A stretch of DNA of 64,000 nt from Buxus sempervirens. Taxonomy: Eukaryota > Streptophyta > Magnoliopsida > Buxales > Buxaceae. Shown here piece by piece: positions 1-12,149 of this stretch (its first letter is position 1; every line of letters begins with the position of its first letter). The notes under the pieces were generated by a model. That model saw only the letters and a list, made by a program, of their open reading frames with translations, was not told the DNA's origin and searched no databases. The position numbers were made by a program, and so were the translations under genes. The DNA lies in NCBI GenBank assembly GCA_947561395.2, contig OX387185.1, positions 22,449,866 through 22,513,865 of the forward strand. Reading direction: 5' to 3'.

Positions 1-882
1 CTGCAAGTAACGATCAATCCAGATCCATAGCTCGAATCCACGAACTGCAATACAGCTTGAATCCACAAGCTGCAATTCACGATCAATCCAGATCGTGACA
101 ATCACCTCAGAGTCCACTGAGATGATCCAATGCAATAGGAATCCACCTATGCATCAAACAAGGTCGATCACCAATCCAGGAGATCTCACGATCAAGTGAA
201 GTTCCGAACTGAAGAAGAATCCACTAACTTCAATTCCAGGTGATCTCTCTCAAATCTCCCCTCACTCGATCACTGACTCTCTAAAGATCAATTGAATGAA
301 TCTCGAACACCTCAAGATCCACAACAGATTAATCAAAAGAAAAAAGTCTTTTTGAAAAGAATACATCACGTCTATTTAAAGAAGAAATCTCAGATCGCGT
401 CGAGCGCTGGTGGCGTCGTGGCGCGATCGGGGTAGACGGCTGGAAGCGAACTTAATCCCGCTCAAATCCAAATAGACTCAGGTATGGGCGCGCTGCCAGA
501 GCGCTGCTAGCGGGAGGGAACACGGCATGTGCACAGCTGATTTGTAGATCTTCACTCTTGCTCTGCGCTGCCAGCGGCGTGTCGGCGTCGCCTTACGAAG
601 CCGGTACGCGTGCTTTACTTTCAAAGTGCTATCTCACTTATGCGCTGCCAGCGGAGTGGTAGCGGCGTTCTTCATTGCAAGTGCCTTTACGAAATGTTCT
701 TCTTTTAGAAGTCTTTACATTTCCTTGAGCTACTAGCGGCGTAGTAGCAGTGTGGCAGCCTCACTTTCCTCTTTACTAAATTCATAGAATTTATATTTTG
801 ATTCTGCACATCTTGAAGATTATTAGAGGATATAATTTGTCAAACATTTGCCATATAAGGAGTGTGAGTTTTCACACTTACA
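1..882 (-). repeat. Partial LTR of the TGTAAG family, cut by the window edge
   Basis: This stretch is the reverse complement of the solo LTR at 5832-6856, with moderate divergence. The LTR 5' end (TGTAAGTGTG on the minus strand) lies at 882; the other end is outside the window, so I cannot tell a solo LTR from one end of a full element. It interrupts the leader of element C just after its minisatellite. It contains several copies of a GC-rich motif (around 505-750) with the core CTGCCAGCGG followed by GTAGCGGC-like halves. No coding potential was seen. Confidence 0.8.
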
Positions 883-1107
883 AAAGTCCTTAGACAAACT
901 CGAGACTTGGAATTACGCAAGCTTCCAAGGGCTTATGCTTTGGAATTAAGGCTTCCACAACCTCCTGAAATTACGCAGGCTTTCAGGAACCTATGAATTG
1001 GTTGGTGCGAAAAAGACCGACCAAGGTTGGAATTGAGGCTTCCACAGCCCCCTGAAATTACGCAGGCTTCCAGGTGCCTATGATTTTCTAAATTCAGGCT
1101 TTAGAAG

Positions 1108-1490
1108 GCCTGTAAAGATTTTGAAAAAGATATGGAATTTCAAGCTTCCAGGGATCCTATGAGTTTCTAAATTCAGGCTTTAGAAGGCCTATGAAGATTT
1201 TGAAAAAGATCTGGAATTTCAGGCTTCCAGGGGTCCTATGAGTTTCTAAATTCAGGCTTTAGAAGGCCTATGAAGATTTTGAAAAAGATCTGGAATTTCA
1301 GGCTTCCAGGGATCCTATGAGTTTCTAAATTCAGGCTTTAGAAGGCCTATGAAGATTTTGACAAATTCTGGAATTTCAGGCTTCCAGGGATCCTATGAGT
1401 TTCTAAATTTAGGCTTTAGAAGGCCTATGAAGATTTTGACAAATTCTGGAATTTCAGGCTTCCAGGGATCCTATGATTTGATTTTCTGAA
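1108..1490 (-). repeat. Leader minisatellite, 78-bp period, made of dyads
   Basis: About five copies, with unit starts near 1133, 1211, 1290, 1368 and 1446, so the period is 78-79 bp. Each unit holds two imperfect palindromes: CTGGAA..TTCCAG (6-bp arms, 8-bp centre) and TTCTAAA..TTTAGAA (7-bp arms, 7-bp centre). Looser copies reach back to about 900. It occupies the same place, between the dyad array and gag, as the minisatellite at 45238-46410 in element A. Untranslated as far as can be seen. Confidence 0.8.
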
Positions 1491-2208
1491 ATTCCAAGGC
1501 TTTCAGATGCCTAAAATATTTTTGATTTCCCCCCCTCGGGTGTTTTGAGTTAAAAAGAGACTCAATTTGCCTTTAAGGTGGTGATTTATTTGAAATTTTC
1601 TTTCATTGGATTTTTAAATGATTATTTGCTTGGAATTCAAAGGTTTCCAAGTGACCCAATTACTCTTTGGAAGAAATCTTAAAAGTTTGAACACTTTATG
1701 ATTAAAGACTTCTTATTTACAGATTGGTTGGGTATAGCCCTATTTTAGGAATGAATTAAGCTCTCTTCGCATTGGATTGAGTTTTGAGCTTGAAATATGT
1801 TTTTAAAGCTTATGGTCATTTCCAGATTCAATTCCTAAGATTGAAGCAAGATTTGGTTGGTTATTTGAACCAATTTTCTTTTGATCATTTACTTCACTTA
1901 GAATGGGTTAAGTGGTCAAATTGGGTAAAAAGAGCCCAATGTGCACTTAATCCCCAAATTGAGGTGCCTGACCTGTTTTTTGGTTTGAACCAACTTTTAT
2001 TTTGTATTTTCACCTTTGAGTTGAGTTAATTTGTTCAATTTAGGTGAATATGTTCAAAATGACCTTAATCCTTTGATTTGGGTGCATTTGGAATGGTTTA
2101 TATGCCATTTATCTTATTTGGCACTTCTGCCCAATTGCTTGTATACCTTAGGGACGAAAGGACCCAGAAATGTTTGATTAGCAAGGCTGGAATAGGATTT
2201 CGGCTTAA

Positions 2209-2295
2209 AACCGCGCACTCAGAACGGTTTTCCTCAAACCGCATGATACATGCGGTTGCAGCGAAAATGCAGGCAACCACATACTCAGGACGGTT
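2209..2295. promoter_or_regulatory. Array of three 21-bp dyads upstream of gag (element C)
   Basis: Three 21-bp imperfect palindromes start at 2209, 2237 and 2275. Each has 6-bp arms of the form AACCGC / GCGGTT around 9 bp; the middle copy has 9-bp perfect arms. The first two are 28 bp apart. The same motif recurs in the element's LTR. A regulatory role is inferred from position and repetition. Confidence 0.65.
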
Positions 2296-2299
2296 TTAA

Positions 2300-3879
2300 G
2301 CCAAAAAACATATTTTCGATTTGTTTCCTTTTCCAATTGGTTTTATTAGCTTGGTTACTTGCCCAAACACACTGTTCACCACTGGGTGGCTTTCGGACCA
2401 CCCCAAATTAGGCATTTGACACATCAAATGGTACTAAAAACCCACTTACACCATGAATTTTATGAGATTGCATGGGGGGACCACAAATATGCACAAAAGA
2501 TCCCTTACAATAAAGGAAATATGTTACAATACAAATTGGCCTTCAAGGGCATGAATCAAAATAAAATTACAATTTAGCCTCCTTGGGCTTGAGAATGAGA
2601 ATTTCAAAAAAAAAAGAAAAAGAAAAGACCCTTTGCACTAGTAGCTCCTGGTTGGCCTTCACACACAAATTTCTTGCAAGAAAGAGGATTAGCCATATTT
2701 GTACAAAGGAGGGCCTAGGTTCCCTCCTAAAAATGGACACCTAATGCATGGAATTTGGGACTTTTGGGTGCCTCCTATGGGCATTTGGGTAGAATGACAC
2801 CTAAGAAGAGTGAAAACTCTCTCTAAGGGCTACACCAATCCTAGGCTAACAGCAATTTTCTGGGAAAATAAAATCCCGAACAAATGGACACCATGAGCTT
2901 GATTCTTACAAAGTATAGAGGTTACCACAAATAATAAGCTGAAAATATCTTGTTACCTCATGTTTACCTTCCAAATGGTGTCCATATCATGCCTTGGATT
3001 ACCTGAGCCATGCAAGACGGCCTTCCCTCATTACAAACCCTTTTCCCATCGCCTTTGGTTTATTTTGGCCAAAAGGGTGTTTTTCCACCTTCGCGTAGGG
3101 GTTTTGGGTTTTGGCTTATTGGCAACTTAGAACTCAAGCCTAGTGTATGACCAGAATTCTAGATCCACCATGTCATCACATCATTGGCTCAAAGCTTCTA
3201 AGGTGAATGTTTTCACTTTCTCTTTCCGAAGTAACGACCTTGGTACGCCAAGCTACACACATTCTTGTTCAACTTCCTATAGGTGATGGGTAGGCTGTGT
3301 AAAAAATAAAAAAGTGCTCAAGTGCATTTGAAAAAGTGGGTCACATTCAACACAACGTCCCACCCTTGCCACTCTTTTTTGTAGCCATGCAAGCCATACA
3401 CATTCACCAAGGCATGATATAGAGATCAAATTTGATAAGTAATCACAAGCATATCAAGGAAAAAGAAAAACCTAGCATGCTCAATCTACACATGCATTCA
3501 CATAAATCATGTAAGCATGGAAGCATGTTATCATTTTACCCAAAAGAGCATTCAATCATGGTAAGCATGCTTTTGACATATTCCAAAACATTTCTTTAAA
3601 ATCCTGATCACATGCTTAATGACATTAAAATCTTAGTCAAAATATGCTCATCATATACACATGATAGCCTAGCATGGTATGACTAGCTATGTCTCCTAAC
3701 ATGACTTTGAATATAATCAAAGCATACACACATCACATGGCCTATTGTCTAAGGTCTCAGGTATTCTAAAAACAAAAACACTCAGATCAAACATGTTTAT
3801 CACAAATGGCAAAACAGCAAACAATTCATGGAAATCAATCAATCATGCACAAGCAATCGAAAAATGGCTTAATTCCACT
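2300..3879 (-). other. Non-coding leader of element C
   Basis: No gene is visible in this stretch. Reading from the PBS leftward it is AT-rich and stop-rich. About 3060-3330 aligns well with 50190-50500 of element A, although the LTRs of the two elements have diverged. Tat/Ogre elements are known for long leaders between the 5' LTR and gag. Confidence 0.6.
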
Positions 3880-3898
3880 GTCCCCAGCAGAGTCGCCA
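3880..3898 (-). other. Primer-binding site of element C
   Basis: On the minus strand, two bases after the LTR end (CATGTCTCACA), stands TGGCGACTCTGCTGGGGAC. It is identical to the site at 50915-50933 in element A. It should pair with a tRNA 3' end finishing in CGCCA. I cannot assign the tRNA without a search; Ogre elements are reported to use tRNA-Arg. Confidence 0.85.
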
Positions 3899-5831
3899 GT
3901 TGTGAGACATGGAAATGTCATCTGGGATGACCTCCGATATCATCACACGGGGATCGATAAAAATAAGAGTTGCCACTATTCAAGTAAAGGTGTGAATGGA
4001 CACCAAAGGGTTCATAAAAGCCAAATAGAGCCAAAGTAGCTCTAAATGAAAGGAAAATCCAGAGATCAGGTAAGGGGAATTATTTATGAGCGGGGAAGGT
4101 GTTAGGCACCCTCACTCATCCGTCTAAGACGGTTGCCACATGCTTGCTTATGCTAGAAATTGTTTGCTAATAAAAATGAACGAAGAGGTGCTTATAATAA
4201 GCACAATATGTGTGACCATTCCTCATGAGAAGTCCAATGAACTTAGACTCTCTTTGTGGATTCATCACTTCTAAAACTTCATGAGTGAATGGAAATCAAA
4301 GTAAAAAATGAAGAAAAATCAAGCTAAGGCAAATCTGGAGAAATTAGATCAAAAGAGCTTGAAAGCTTCGATTAACAATAACTCATTCAATTTAAATCCA
4401 AATCCAATGAAACCAAAGCCATTTGAAAACTGACATATAGTAAAGTATATAGTAAAAATTTCAACTTAATCCGATTCAAAATGAGAGAGATATCCACATA
4501 TGAAATCTGCTGTTATAACATGGAGAAAGCATTGAGTAGGCATTTTCAAGGTTCTATTTGTGGAGTTTGGCTTAATAAAAATCCGTGAAAATTTACATGG
4601 ATGGAGTATGTGGTGCCATATTTCCAAGGAAATAAGCCTCATACCAAACTCTTGCCAGGTGTGACTTGTGTGCTCTCTCGAACAGGCCTAAAAGACCACA
4701 GATTAGCTCTGGACTATGCCAGCGAGCATCTCTGGGTCAATTGAGCACCCAAGGCACAAAACAGATCAAAATCTCTTGAAACCAATTGGAAATGAAAATA
4801 GACTTCTCAAGGGAAAACTCAGGAATTGAAATCACTCGAAATGGATTAAAATTGAGCAAACGGTGCACCATCAAAGCGGCAAGTTCAGCAATCTTGGCTG
4901 AACTGACTTACAGACTTTGAACAGATGGTGTCAAAAAATGGCTCCATAAAAATGAATGAAAATTTCCAGATAAGAAGTAGGCTTTCCCATCTATCACATG
5001 TCTTTGGAATCACTCAAAATTCATCCGGAGGATGAAGTTGTAAGCATTCCAAGACAGGCCACAGATCTGCCCTGTTTTGAAGATTTTTGAAGAGAAAGCC
5101 AAAGCCAGTGCATGTGAATTCGACCAAAACACTTAAAAAATCAATCAAAACAATCTCATGAGGTTCTAAAATCCATTCTGAAGCCAATAGATTCAGATTT
5201 CCCGTATTAAACATGGGAATCCGAGATCTAGCTTCTTTGATGAAAATGGTGAAAAGTGTATGAATAGGTGGAAATTAGTTTTCTAGGAGAAATCTGGGAT
5301 CCATTGCTATTGAGAGCAAGGATTCACTTAACTTCTCCATAAGAAAATACATAAACATCAGAAAATTCATCCATAAGCTCAAAATAATCAAACAGCATGC
5401 TCTTCATCATTTATGGGTTCTAAGCCTAGAGGATCCATTCCTACTTCTTTTTCCCAAGGCTCTCTCTTCACGTTTTACGGCTAGAGAGAGGTCCCAGGTA
5501 CTTTGGAAGAGGTTTGGGGCTACAAACAATCACCAGGGCCTTACACTACAGAAAGGTAGAAGATAAGAGATTGCTGGAATGTAAAGAGGAACCAGAAATG
5601 TAAAGAGAACTTTACCTTAGGTAGCTTGAGCTTTGAGTAGACAATCCATCAGAGTTTCTCCTCTTCTTGCAGTGCTTCTATGCTTCAAATTGCCAGCCAT
5701 TTGCAAGAGGAGGACCCCTCTATTTATAGGCCAAGCCAGGGGTATAAGAGTCCCAAGGGTAGGCTTAAAAAGCTTTCTAGATTATTCCAATTCAAGTCAA
5801 TGCCTTGAATTGTTGTAATACTAGAAGTTTC

Positions 5832-6856
5832 TGTAAGTGTGAAAACTCACACTCCTGTTATGGCAAATGATTGACAAATTATGTCTTCTAATGAAGCTTC
5901 AAGATGTGCAGATTAAACAATGAAAATTCAGTGAATTTAGTAAAGAAGAAGAAGTTGATGCCACCACACTGCTACCACGCCGCTGCCACCCCGCTGGCAG
6001 CGCATAAGGGAATTCGTGTTTTGAAAGAAAGATTCGTGCACCTGCCACGTACTCTCCCGCTAGCAGCGCGCTTTTAACTGATTCAACTTACTCTGAGCGG
6101 GACTTGAGTTCGCCACCAGCCGTCTACATCGATCGCTTCACGACGCCACCAGCGCTCGACGCGATCTGAGTTTTTATTCTTTAAATAGACGTGTTGTAAT
6201 TTTTTATCGTGACTTTTTTCTTTGGATCATTTGGATTTCGAATCTTGAGGTGTTTGAGATTCGATCAAATCTTCTTTAGAGAGTCGGCGATCGAGTGAGG
6301 GGGAGATCTGAGATAGATCGCCTGGAATTGAAGACAGAGGATTCTTCTTCAATTCGGAACTTCATCTGATCGTGTGATCGCCTGGACTGGTGATCGACCT
6401 TGATTGATGCGTAGGTGGATTCCTACTGCATTGGATCGTCTCAGTGGATTCTGAGAGGATTGCTGCGATCTGGATTGATCGTATCCTGCAACTTGTGGAT
6501 TCAAGGTGTGTTGCAGTTCGTGGATTCGAACTGTGGATCACTGGTGGGTGATTGTTTGCGATCTGGACTGATCGTGTTCTGCAGCTTGTGGATTCAAGCT
6601 GTGTAGCAGTTCGTGGATTCGAACTGTGGATTGCTGTTGAGTGAGTCAAATTGTAAAGGTTAAGTATGTACTCCTTTGTAATTGTCTTCTTATTCAATAG
6701 TGGATTTTGAAGGGTTAGTCGCCTCATATAGACTCGAGGTTTTTCCTGGATCTGGATCCAGGTTTCCTCGTATAATTCTTTGTGTACTGTTTCCGCATTG
6801 TTCAATTCTGAATTGTTATAGATCGTGGACCTTTAGAGTAGTCCTCTACTCTTTCA
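5832..6856 (+). repeat. Solo LTR (TGTAAG family) inside the LTR of element C
   Basis: 1025 bp, TG..CA termini, flanked by perfect 5-bp target duplications GTTTC (5827-5831 and 6857-6861). The uninterrupted site can be read in the homologous LTR around 13720. The start carries a near-palindrome, AGTGTGAAAACTCACACT. A TATA-like TTTAAATAGA stands near 6181. No internal domain is present, so it is a solo LTR. The superfamily is not proven; the 3' end resembles copia/SIRE-type LTRs. GC-rich dyad-like motifs lie at about 5960-6070. Confidence 0.88.
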
Positions 6857-6959
6857 GTTTCGGAGGGTGAAATAGGGAGTTCAAGTCCTTGAGAGAGAGG
6901 TAATATGCGTAAATAAGGCTCAGAGATCGAGCTATTTCGCAAATCCCTCGAACAGCCAA

Positions 6960-7226
6960 AACCGCATACACAGTGCGGTTTTCACCGAACCGTCACTATA
7001 AGTGCGGTTTCTATGCAAATTTAACCAAACCGCACATACAGGGCGGTTCAATTCAGTTACGCTCGTCATGATTGCTGTCGACGTGGCTCAACGGCCGAAG
7101 CTTCGCGAAGCCACGTGGCAGCTCACACAACAAGCATGAATATCAACCGTGCTATGTGTGCGGTTACAACCGCACATACAGGGCGGTTGAGACCAAAATT
7201 ACAAAAACCGTATACTTAGTGCGGTT
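6960..7226. promoter_or_regulatory. Dyad array in the U3 of the element C LTR
   Basis: Six copies of a 21-22 bp dyad start at about 6960, 6988, 7028, 7145, 7168 and 7206. The consensus arms are AACCGC / GCGGTT around 9 bp. Between the third and fourth copies is a longer inverted repeat containing the G-box-like core CCACGTGG. Located upstream of the LTR TATA box (minus strand), as an enhancer would be. The function is inferred. Confidence 0.65.
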
Positions 7227-7339
7227 AGCATCTTTTTTGAGTGTTTTTGAATGTTTGACCTATGTCAAGGCTCAAACAAGACTTTAAAAGTTCTTTTTGA
7301 AGGTTCTCTTCTATGGAAGTGCAATTTGGGGTGTCTACA

Positions 7340-7699
7340 CTATCCCAGCAGGAATAGCAACTCGAGTCGCCTGGGCCTCTGCCCTACCTCTACGGCGAGC
7401 CCCGCTGCGACCTCGAACCTCGGCAGTAGGCTAGAAATGCAAACAGGATGAGGTCAGGTTAAAGGTTGTAAGGGAAAGGCTTGGTTTTTGAAAAGAGAAG
7501 AGAATACCTCAGGGGTCGGCTCCCGCGAACCCCCAAATGCTCCAGAGTCTGAATCTAAGACCTCCAGACTGCTGGGACAAGAAGGATCAGGGTCCTGCTC
7601 GGCCCTAGAAGAAGATGCCACATCGACCCGGTCCCTCCGAACCCTCGAAGATGAAGGCTCATTTGCGGGACCCCGAGAAGTGCAACGTGTGTGAGCCAT
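7340..7699 (-). pseudogene. Truncated antisense PMD-type gene, exons 1-2 (element B)
   Basis: 5' part of the same gene family as 29854-32677. Exon 1 is 7699-7508: 64 codons starting at an ATG, rich in Ser, Arg and Asp, ending phase 0 at a GAG|GT donor. The intron ends TTTCTAG, and exon 2 starts at 7430 with an Arg/Gly-rich stretch followed by a VAIPAG segment matching the copy in element A. Element C then interrupts the frame at 7340, before the PMD fold. Exon 1 is complete here, whereas the element A copy has lost about 20 codons. The function cannot be judged from this fragment; it is inactive as it stands. Confidence 0.75.
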
Positions 7700-9170
7700 C
7701 TACAAGACCAATTGCAGGGAGAAATTCATTATGTTTTTACATTTGAAGTCATTATATTTGGTTTCATGTTTTCGTTAATTTTGCTTTTCTTTAGTTTAAT
7801 CAAATTTGTTCTGTTTGCAAAAGAAATGGAGATCGGAGGAAACACTTCAAAAGTGTCCGACCGAACCAAGATTTAACATTTTTATTCTTCAAAGTTTTAA
7901 AAGCCTTTAATATTTTCTTCATCTAGATATTCCTGTTATATATAAGAATAATATAAAGGAAAAAAAATTCCTACATATCCTTCTTATATTGCAAAAAAAA
8001 AAAAAAAAGAAAAAAAAAAGAAGAAAAGAAATTCTTGAAGAGAGCTTTTCAGAATTTTCAATTTTTTAGAATTCTGACAATCACTAAAGTTGCCTAAGAG
8101 TGTTTCATTCTTAGACTTGCAGAGGGAGGTGTATCAAGGATTAAAGTCTTGTTATGTGAAATTTATGTTTAATCCTCAATTTTTATGATGCCTAAATATC
8201 CAGTCTATTTTGTTTCAGGTACAAGATCCTTTCGATAAAACATGAGAAATGGTCAACAGTGTTTTATAGAACCAATGGCTAGAGTGGTTGGCAGCATGTC
8301 TTATTCAACAGATAGAGCAGGGCAACTCTTGAGATGAGCATGGAAATTGAACAGTCCACAGATACCACATCATAAGGTGCATTCAGAAGGCCAAGGCACC
8401 CAAACATTCCATGACAAAGCACCAGAATAGGCATTCCAAAATCACTCTATTAGAGAGTTCATGCACACTTTGTGGATAAAGGGGGAACAAGGAGCAACCA
8501 GTTGATACCAATATAGACAGATACATAAATTGCAGTAGTATCAGCACTCAAGTTCAAAAGACCCACTGATTGTCAAAGAAAAAAAATCTGATTGAAACAG
8601 ATAAATAAGCATATCCAGAATTCGGCAGTTTTGTCCGACCAAGGAGCAAATAATCAAGAGCATAAAATCATTTGATCAGGGAATCAAAGTCGTGCATAAA
8701 CTAAGATCATTCAATCATGAAATTGATTTGTCAACTATCAGATTGAAGGATTACAAGAGACATCCAAGTTTCGGCCACCTACTTGTTTCAGTCAAAAACA
8801 AGGCTTTGCAAGAAAGATGGAATTTTTGGCCTCACCGAAACCACAATGGCAATGGATTGAGGAGGTGGTTGAGGAATAGTCCCAGTCGCCCCGAATCTCA
8901 CAGCCCAGACAGTGGTCAAATCATGGCAAAAAGGGGAGATTGTTCGAATTCCTACCGAAGGGTGCAGACGTTCGGAAACGTTGGAGAAGAGCAATGCCGC
9001 TAGGAAACAGAGATCATCGGAGATCAAGTAGTCGGCGCCGGAGAAGAAGAGATCGAAGACCGGAAGAAAACTACGGTCGCAAGAGGAAAAGGAAAGCACC
9101 GGAGTTCCAGGGTTTTGAAAAGGTAAAGTGAGGAGTTGCGGTCGCGGTCGCGATTATATGCAACCTAGAG
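7700..9170 (-). other. 5' flank and untranslated region of the PMD-type gene in element B
   Basis: No intact coding region seen. The stretch matches, in reverse complement, the flank of the PMD gene in element A (about 28550-29850), including a pyrimidine-rich section on the gene strand near 8850-9100. The distance from the start codon (7699) to the dyads (9171) is about 1.5 kb, against 1.3 kb in element A. Confidence 0.55.
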
Positions 9171-9230
9171 AACTGCATAGACAGAGTGGTTGATATTGAA
9201 ATAGCCAAAAACTGCATGTTTAGTACGGTT
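9171..9230. promoter_or_regulatory. Two decayed dyads upstream of the PMD-type gene (element B)
   Basis: Two 21-bp dyads, at 9171-9191 and 9210-9230, begin AACTGC and end GTGGTT or ACGGTT. They fit the B/C family motif (AACCGC-N9-GCGGTT) with C-to-T changes. The position corresponds to the array 28445-28548 in element A. Confidence 0.55.
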
Positions 9231-10499
9231 AGCACCAAAAAATGAATTTTCAAAACTTTTTCCATTCTCTTTCAAGAGATTCATGTCCAAGTGTGCGCGC
9301 GTCGGAAACGCGGCACGTGAGAATTCGGAGTCGCCACCGCCTGATGGGGTGCAGGCGGACACCTGGGTGCCTAATCTTGTCTATTAGGGCTTTTTGGTCT
9401 GCGGCTTTGAGATTCTAAGTAGGGTCTCGGTTGTGGTCCGGGGAAGTCCGTAGACACCCCGGTCCACCCCGTCAGGTGACGGGTCCCATGGGTTCCCTGG
9501 TTTGAGTCTGCTTACATTGGTCTCACCCGATTCCTAATCCGATATGCAGTTTGATTAAGCCTGGCGGGACCACCTGAGTGGTGTGGGTCCCTTTAATTGC
9601 TTTTATCTTGATTAATTAGGTGATCTGGGTCTGATTGGATGGGCCCTGTTGGAAGGCCCACGGTGTCCTTGGTGGGCTTAGTCAAGCCCGTGTGCCCTTG
9701 TGGGCCTCAGCCTATCCTAGGAGGCCCTTTGGGCTTTGGTTGGTGCATTGATTTTACTTTAAGTTCAGATTTGAAGATTAAGTGTTTTTCATGCACAAGT
9801 GGGCCTGGACTGGTTTGTGGGCCCCTGAGGTGGGCTCACATGGTGGCCAAGTATTTTTATTGGATTTATCTTTTTAATTTTGCCAAAGTGAGTTGAACAC
9901 TGGGCTTGGGGCCCGCAGTCCAAATCTGGGCTTGTAAGCCCAAGTTACCGAAAGTTAGGGTTTGCACCCTTCATTGGTTCGGTTGGTGGGCTTTGGCGGG
10001 CCCGGTAGGCCCGTGCCCTTGGTCTCGGCCAAACCACGCATTTCATAATCAATTTCACAAGTCCGGTTCAGGTGGACCGCCTTTGGTTTGGCCCGTCCGG
10101 TTTAATCGGTTAATTTTGCTTATCTTGATTAAGTTGCATGCATACATGTTTATTGGGCCGGGTGGGCCCTGTTGAAAGGCCCACTGGAAATCAAGTTAGA
10201 CCGGGGGTCCAAGTCCCACATTGGGTTTCCGGGTGACCCAGAAACCCTATTGGTTTATCCGGTTCGGTTTGGAAATGGCATTCACATCTAACAATAATCA
10301 CAGAAAAAAAAAACACAAGATGGACACTCTGTCAGAAAAAAACTGGCTCATTGTGCTGGGTCCAAGGGACCAAGGTACGAGTTGGATGCGCAGCGAACAA
10401 AGAGGGTGGGGGGTGCGGGGGGCGAAGCCCCCGCGGTACAGTAAAGGGTATTTTCGGAAATTTTCAAAAATCTAGCAATTCGACATGTTTTAGGGGTAT

Positions 10500-10743
10500 G
10501 CGCTCACTTCCTGAAGTGAGCGCCAGTAGGCGCTAAGAACGGGGCGAAATTTTGACCTGGAGCTCACTCAATACTAAGTGAGCGCGAGCTGGGCGGGAAG
10601 TGGGCGCAAGATGGGCACCAGCTGGGCGCGAGATGGGCGCCAGAATTACGCATAGTTTTAAGTGGGCGCGAGCTGAGCGCCAAGTGGGCGCCAGCTCGGC
10701 GGGTAGTGAGATAAAAGGGGCGCCTACTTCCTAAGTGAGCGCC
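10500..10743. repeat. Palindrome array inside the 3656-bp solo LTR
   Basis: The first palindrome (10500-10523) has 10-bp perfect arms, GCGCTCACTT and its complement, around 4 bp. Related dyads follow near 10561-10590 and 10719-10743. Between them are many copies of short GGGCGC / GCGCC half-sites (AGCTGGGCGC-like). It lies downstream of the TATA-like box in LTR orientation. Confidence 0.6.
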
Positions 10744-12149
10744 AAGTGGGCGGCGACTCACTGCGATTTTCAACTCTCTGTTATTTTGAGATCTCCATCT
10801 CTGGCCGATTTTTTTCGGTCTGTAATGGCTCCACTGGTCTCCTAATATGCCTAGAACACCTCCCAACTAGTTTCGGACTTAATCTAAACACATTTTATTT
10901 CAAGTTTTGAAAACCCAGAAAACTTACAATACAACCATGCATTCAAAATACTTCACGAATAATATGCCCATAACACTTCCCCGGGCTTCGACCACTCCCC
11001 AGAAGGCACTTAAACTTGTATTGAAATTAATCTAAACATGCTTCATGCTTCATCCCACAACCCTAAATCTCTTAAAAGAAAAAAAAACAAACCCGATAAA
11101 AAACCAATAGGTATAGATGCATTAACAGCTTAAAAAAAAGGGGGGGTGGGGTGATGGGAGCATGCTCAAGGGTGCACAAGTAGCAAATAGCATGTTTGCA
11201 AGTCCAGCAACGTAAAAACAACAAAAAACAACATGCAGACATTACATGCACTTTCCTCCACCCGACTGGACCTCGAACATGCACACTAATATCCGAAGAA
11301 GGGAAGGAGGAGGGGGGGGTTTACAGGGGTACATTAGATGGCGGGCACTTGGGGAACATGCTCCCTTCTCGACGTGAACAGCACATGCATCTTCCTCTTC
11401 CTTGCTGGGTGGTATTTATCGGATGGAAGTGAAAAGAAAAAAAACATAGCAAGCTTTCATGGCAGTGGTTTCATACCACTGAATAAGACCGGCTTACAAA
11501 AGAACATCGCATATTCATATATGTGTAACCCAAAGTAACAGGGATCCTCACCTGGTGGTTCTTGAGTTCTGGAGCCGAATGTGGGAGCCTCCTCGAAACC
11601 GGACAGCAGCGGGATCCTCCACTTCACTGCACCAACAGTAGCAAGCTTCCACTTGCTTGGGTGGAAATGGAGAAGAACCAAAGAAGGGTGAGCCTCTTGG
11701 GGTTTTTTTTCTTTTTTTGGGGGGCAAGCAGGGATGAAGAGAGGGGGGCTTCGGGTGAGGGAAGAAGAGAACAAACCAAAAACCCTTCGCACCCTCAAAA
11801 ATCCAGAAAAAAAATGTCCAAACCCTTTGCGCGAAAAGTCGCGCGGCTTATATAAGGGAAAAAACAGGGGGGCGCCCACTTGCTTGCCACCTCGGCTCGA
11901 GCGACCACATGATGAGAAATCATTAAATGCGGCCGCTCGTTTGTCTAAAAAATCGGGAAATTGAGATTTAGTCCCTGGTAATTTTTGGTTTAATCCGATA
12001 TTCTCGGATTTTTACAGATTTAGTCCCTGGGATATTTCGAATGTTTGGATATTTACGGATTTGATCCCTGCGATATTTTCCTGCGCAACTCGCCACGTGT
12101 GCAGCTTTTTGCCACGTGCGCAGATTGCCGGTTTTGCTGCTCGAGAATT

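Larger units (their letters stand above)
883..7339 (-). mobile_element. Element C: 5' end of a Tat/Ogre-like gypsy retrotransposon (LTR, PBS and leader)
   Basis: Minus-strand element. Its 5' LTR is at 3901-7339 and its primer-binding site at 3880-3898; the leader runs left until it is interrupted by an LTR at 882. gag and pol must lie left of the window. The leader matches element A in order: conserved non-coding sequence (about 3060-3330, clearly alignable with 50190-50500), then a dyad array, then a minisatellite. The element inserted into exon 2 of the antisense PMD gene of element B, so it is younger than B. The expected 5-bp target duplication would be CTATC (7340-7344); its partner is off-window. 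Confidence 0.85.
3901..7339 (-). repeat. 5' LTR of element C, split by a solo LTR
   Basis: On the minus strand the LTR begins TGTAGACACCCC at 7339 and ends ATGTCTCACA at 3901. Without the 1025-bp insertion and its target duplication it is 2409 bp, close to the 2433-bp LTR of element B (13238-15670), which it resembles throughout. A TATA box (TATAAATA, minus strand) lies at 5728-5721. The U3 part holds the dyad array 6960-7226. Confidence 0.88.

Noticed and set aside
1784-2577. Several 60-80 codon frames in the leader of element C
   Set aside because: No similarity, poor codon use, and the aligned leader of element A does not keep them open.
6362-6805. 147-codon minus-strand frame
   Set aside because: Lies within the TGTAAG solo LTR and reads short repeated LTR motifs; no similarity to proteins.
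7488-7694. Plus-strand frame opposite PMD exon 1
   Set aside because: Complement of the supported PMD exon, whose splice sites and homologue are on the minus strand.
11457-11879. 140-codon frame inside the 3656-bp LTR
   Set aside because: LTR sequence, no recognisable domain, overlapping frames on the other strand equally long.
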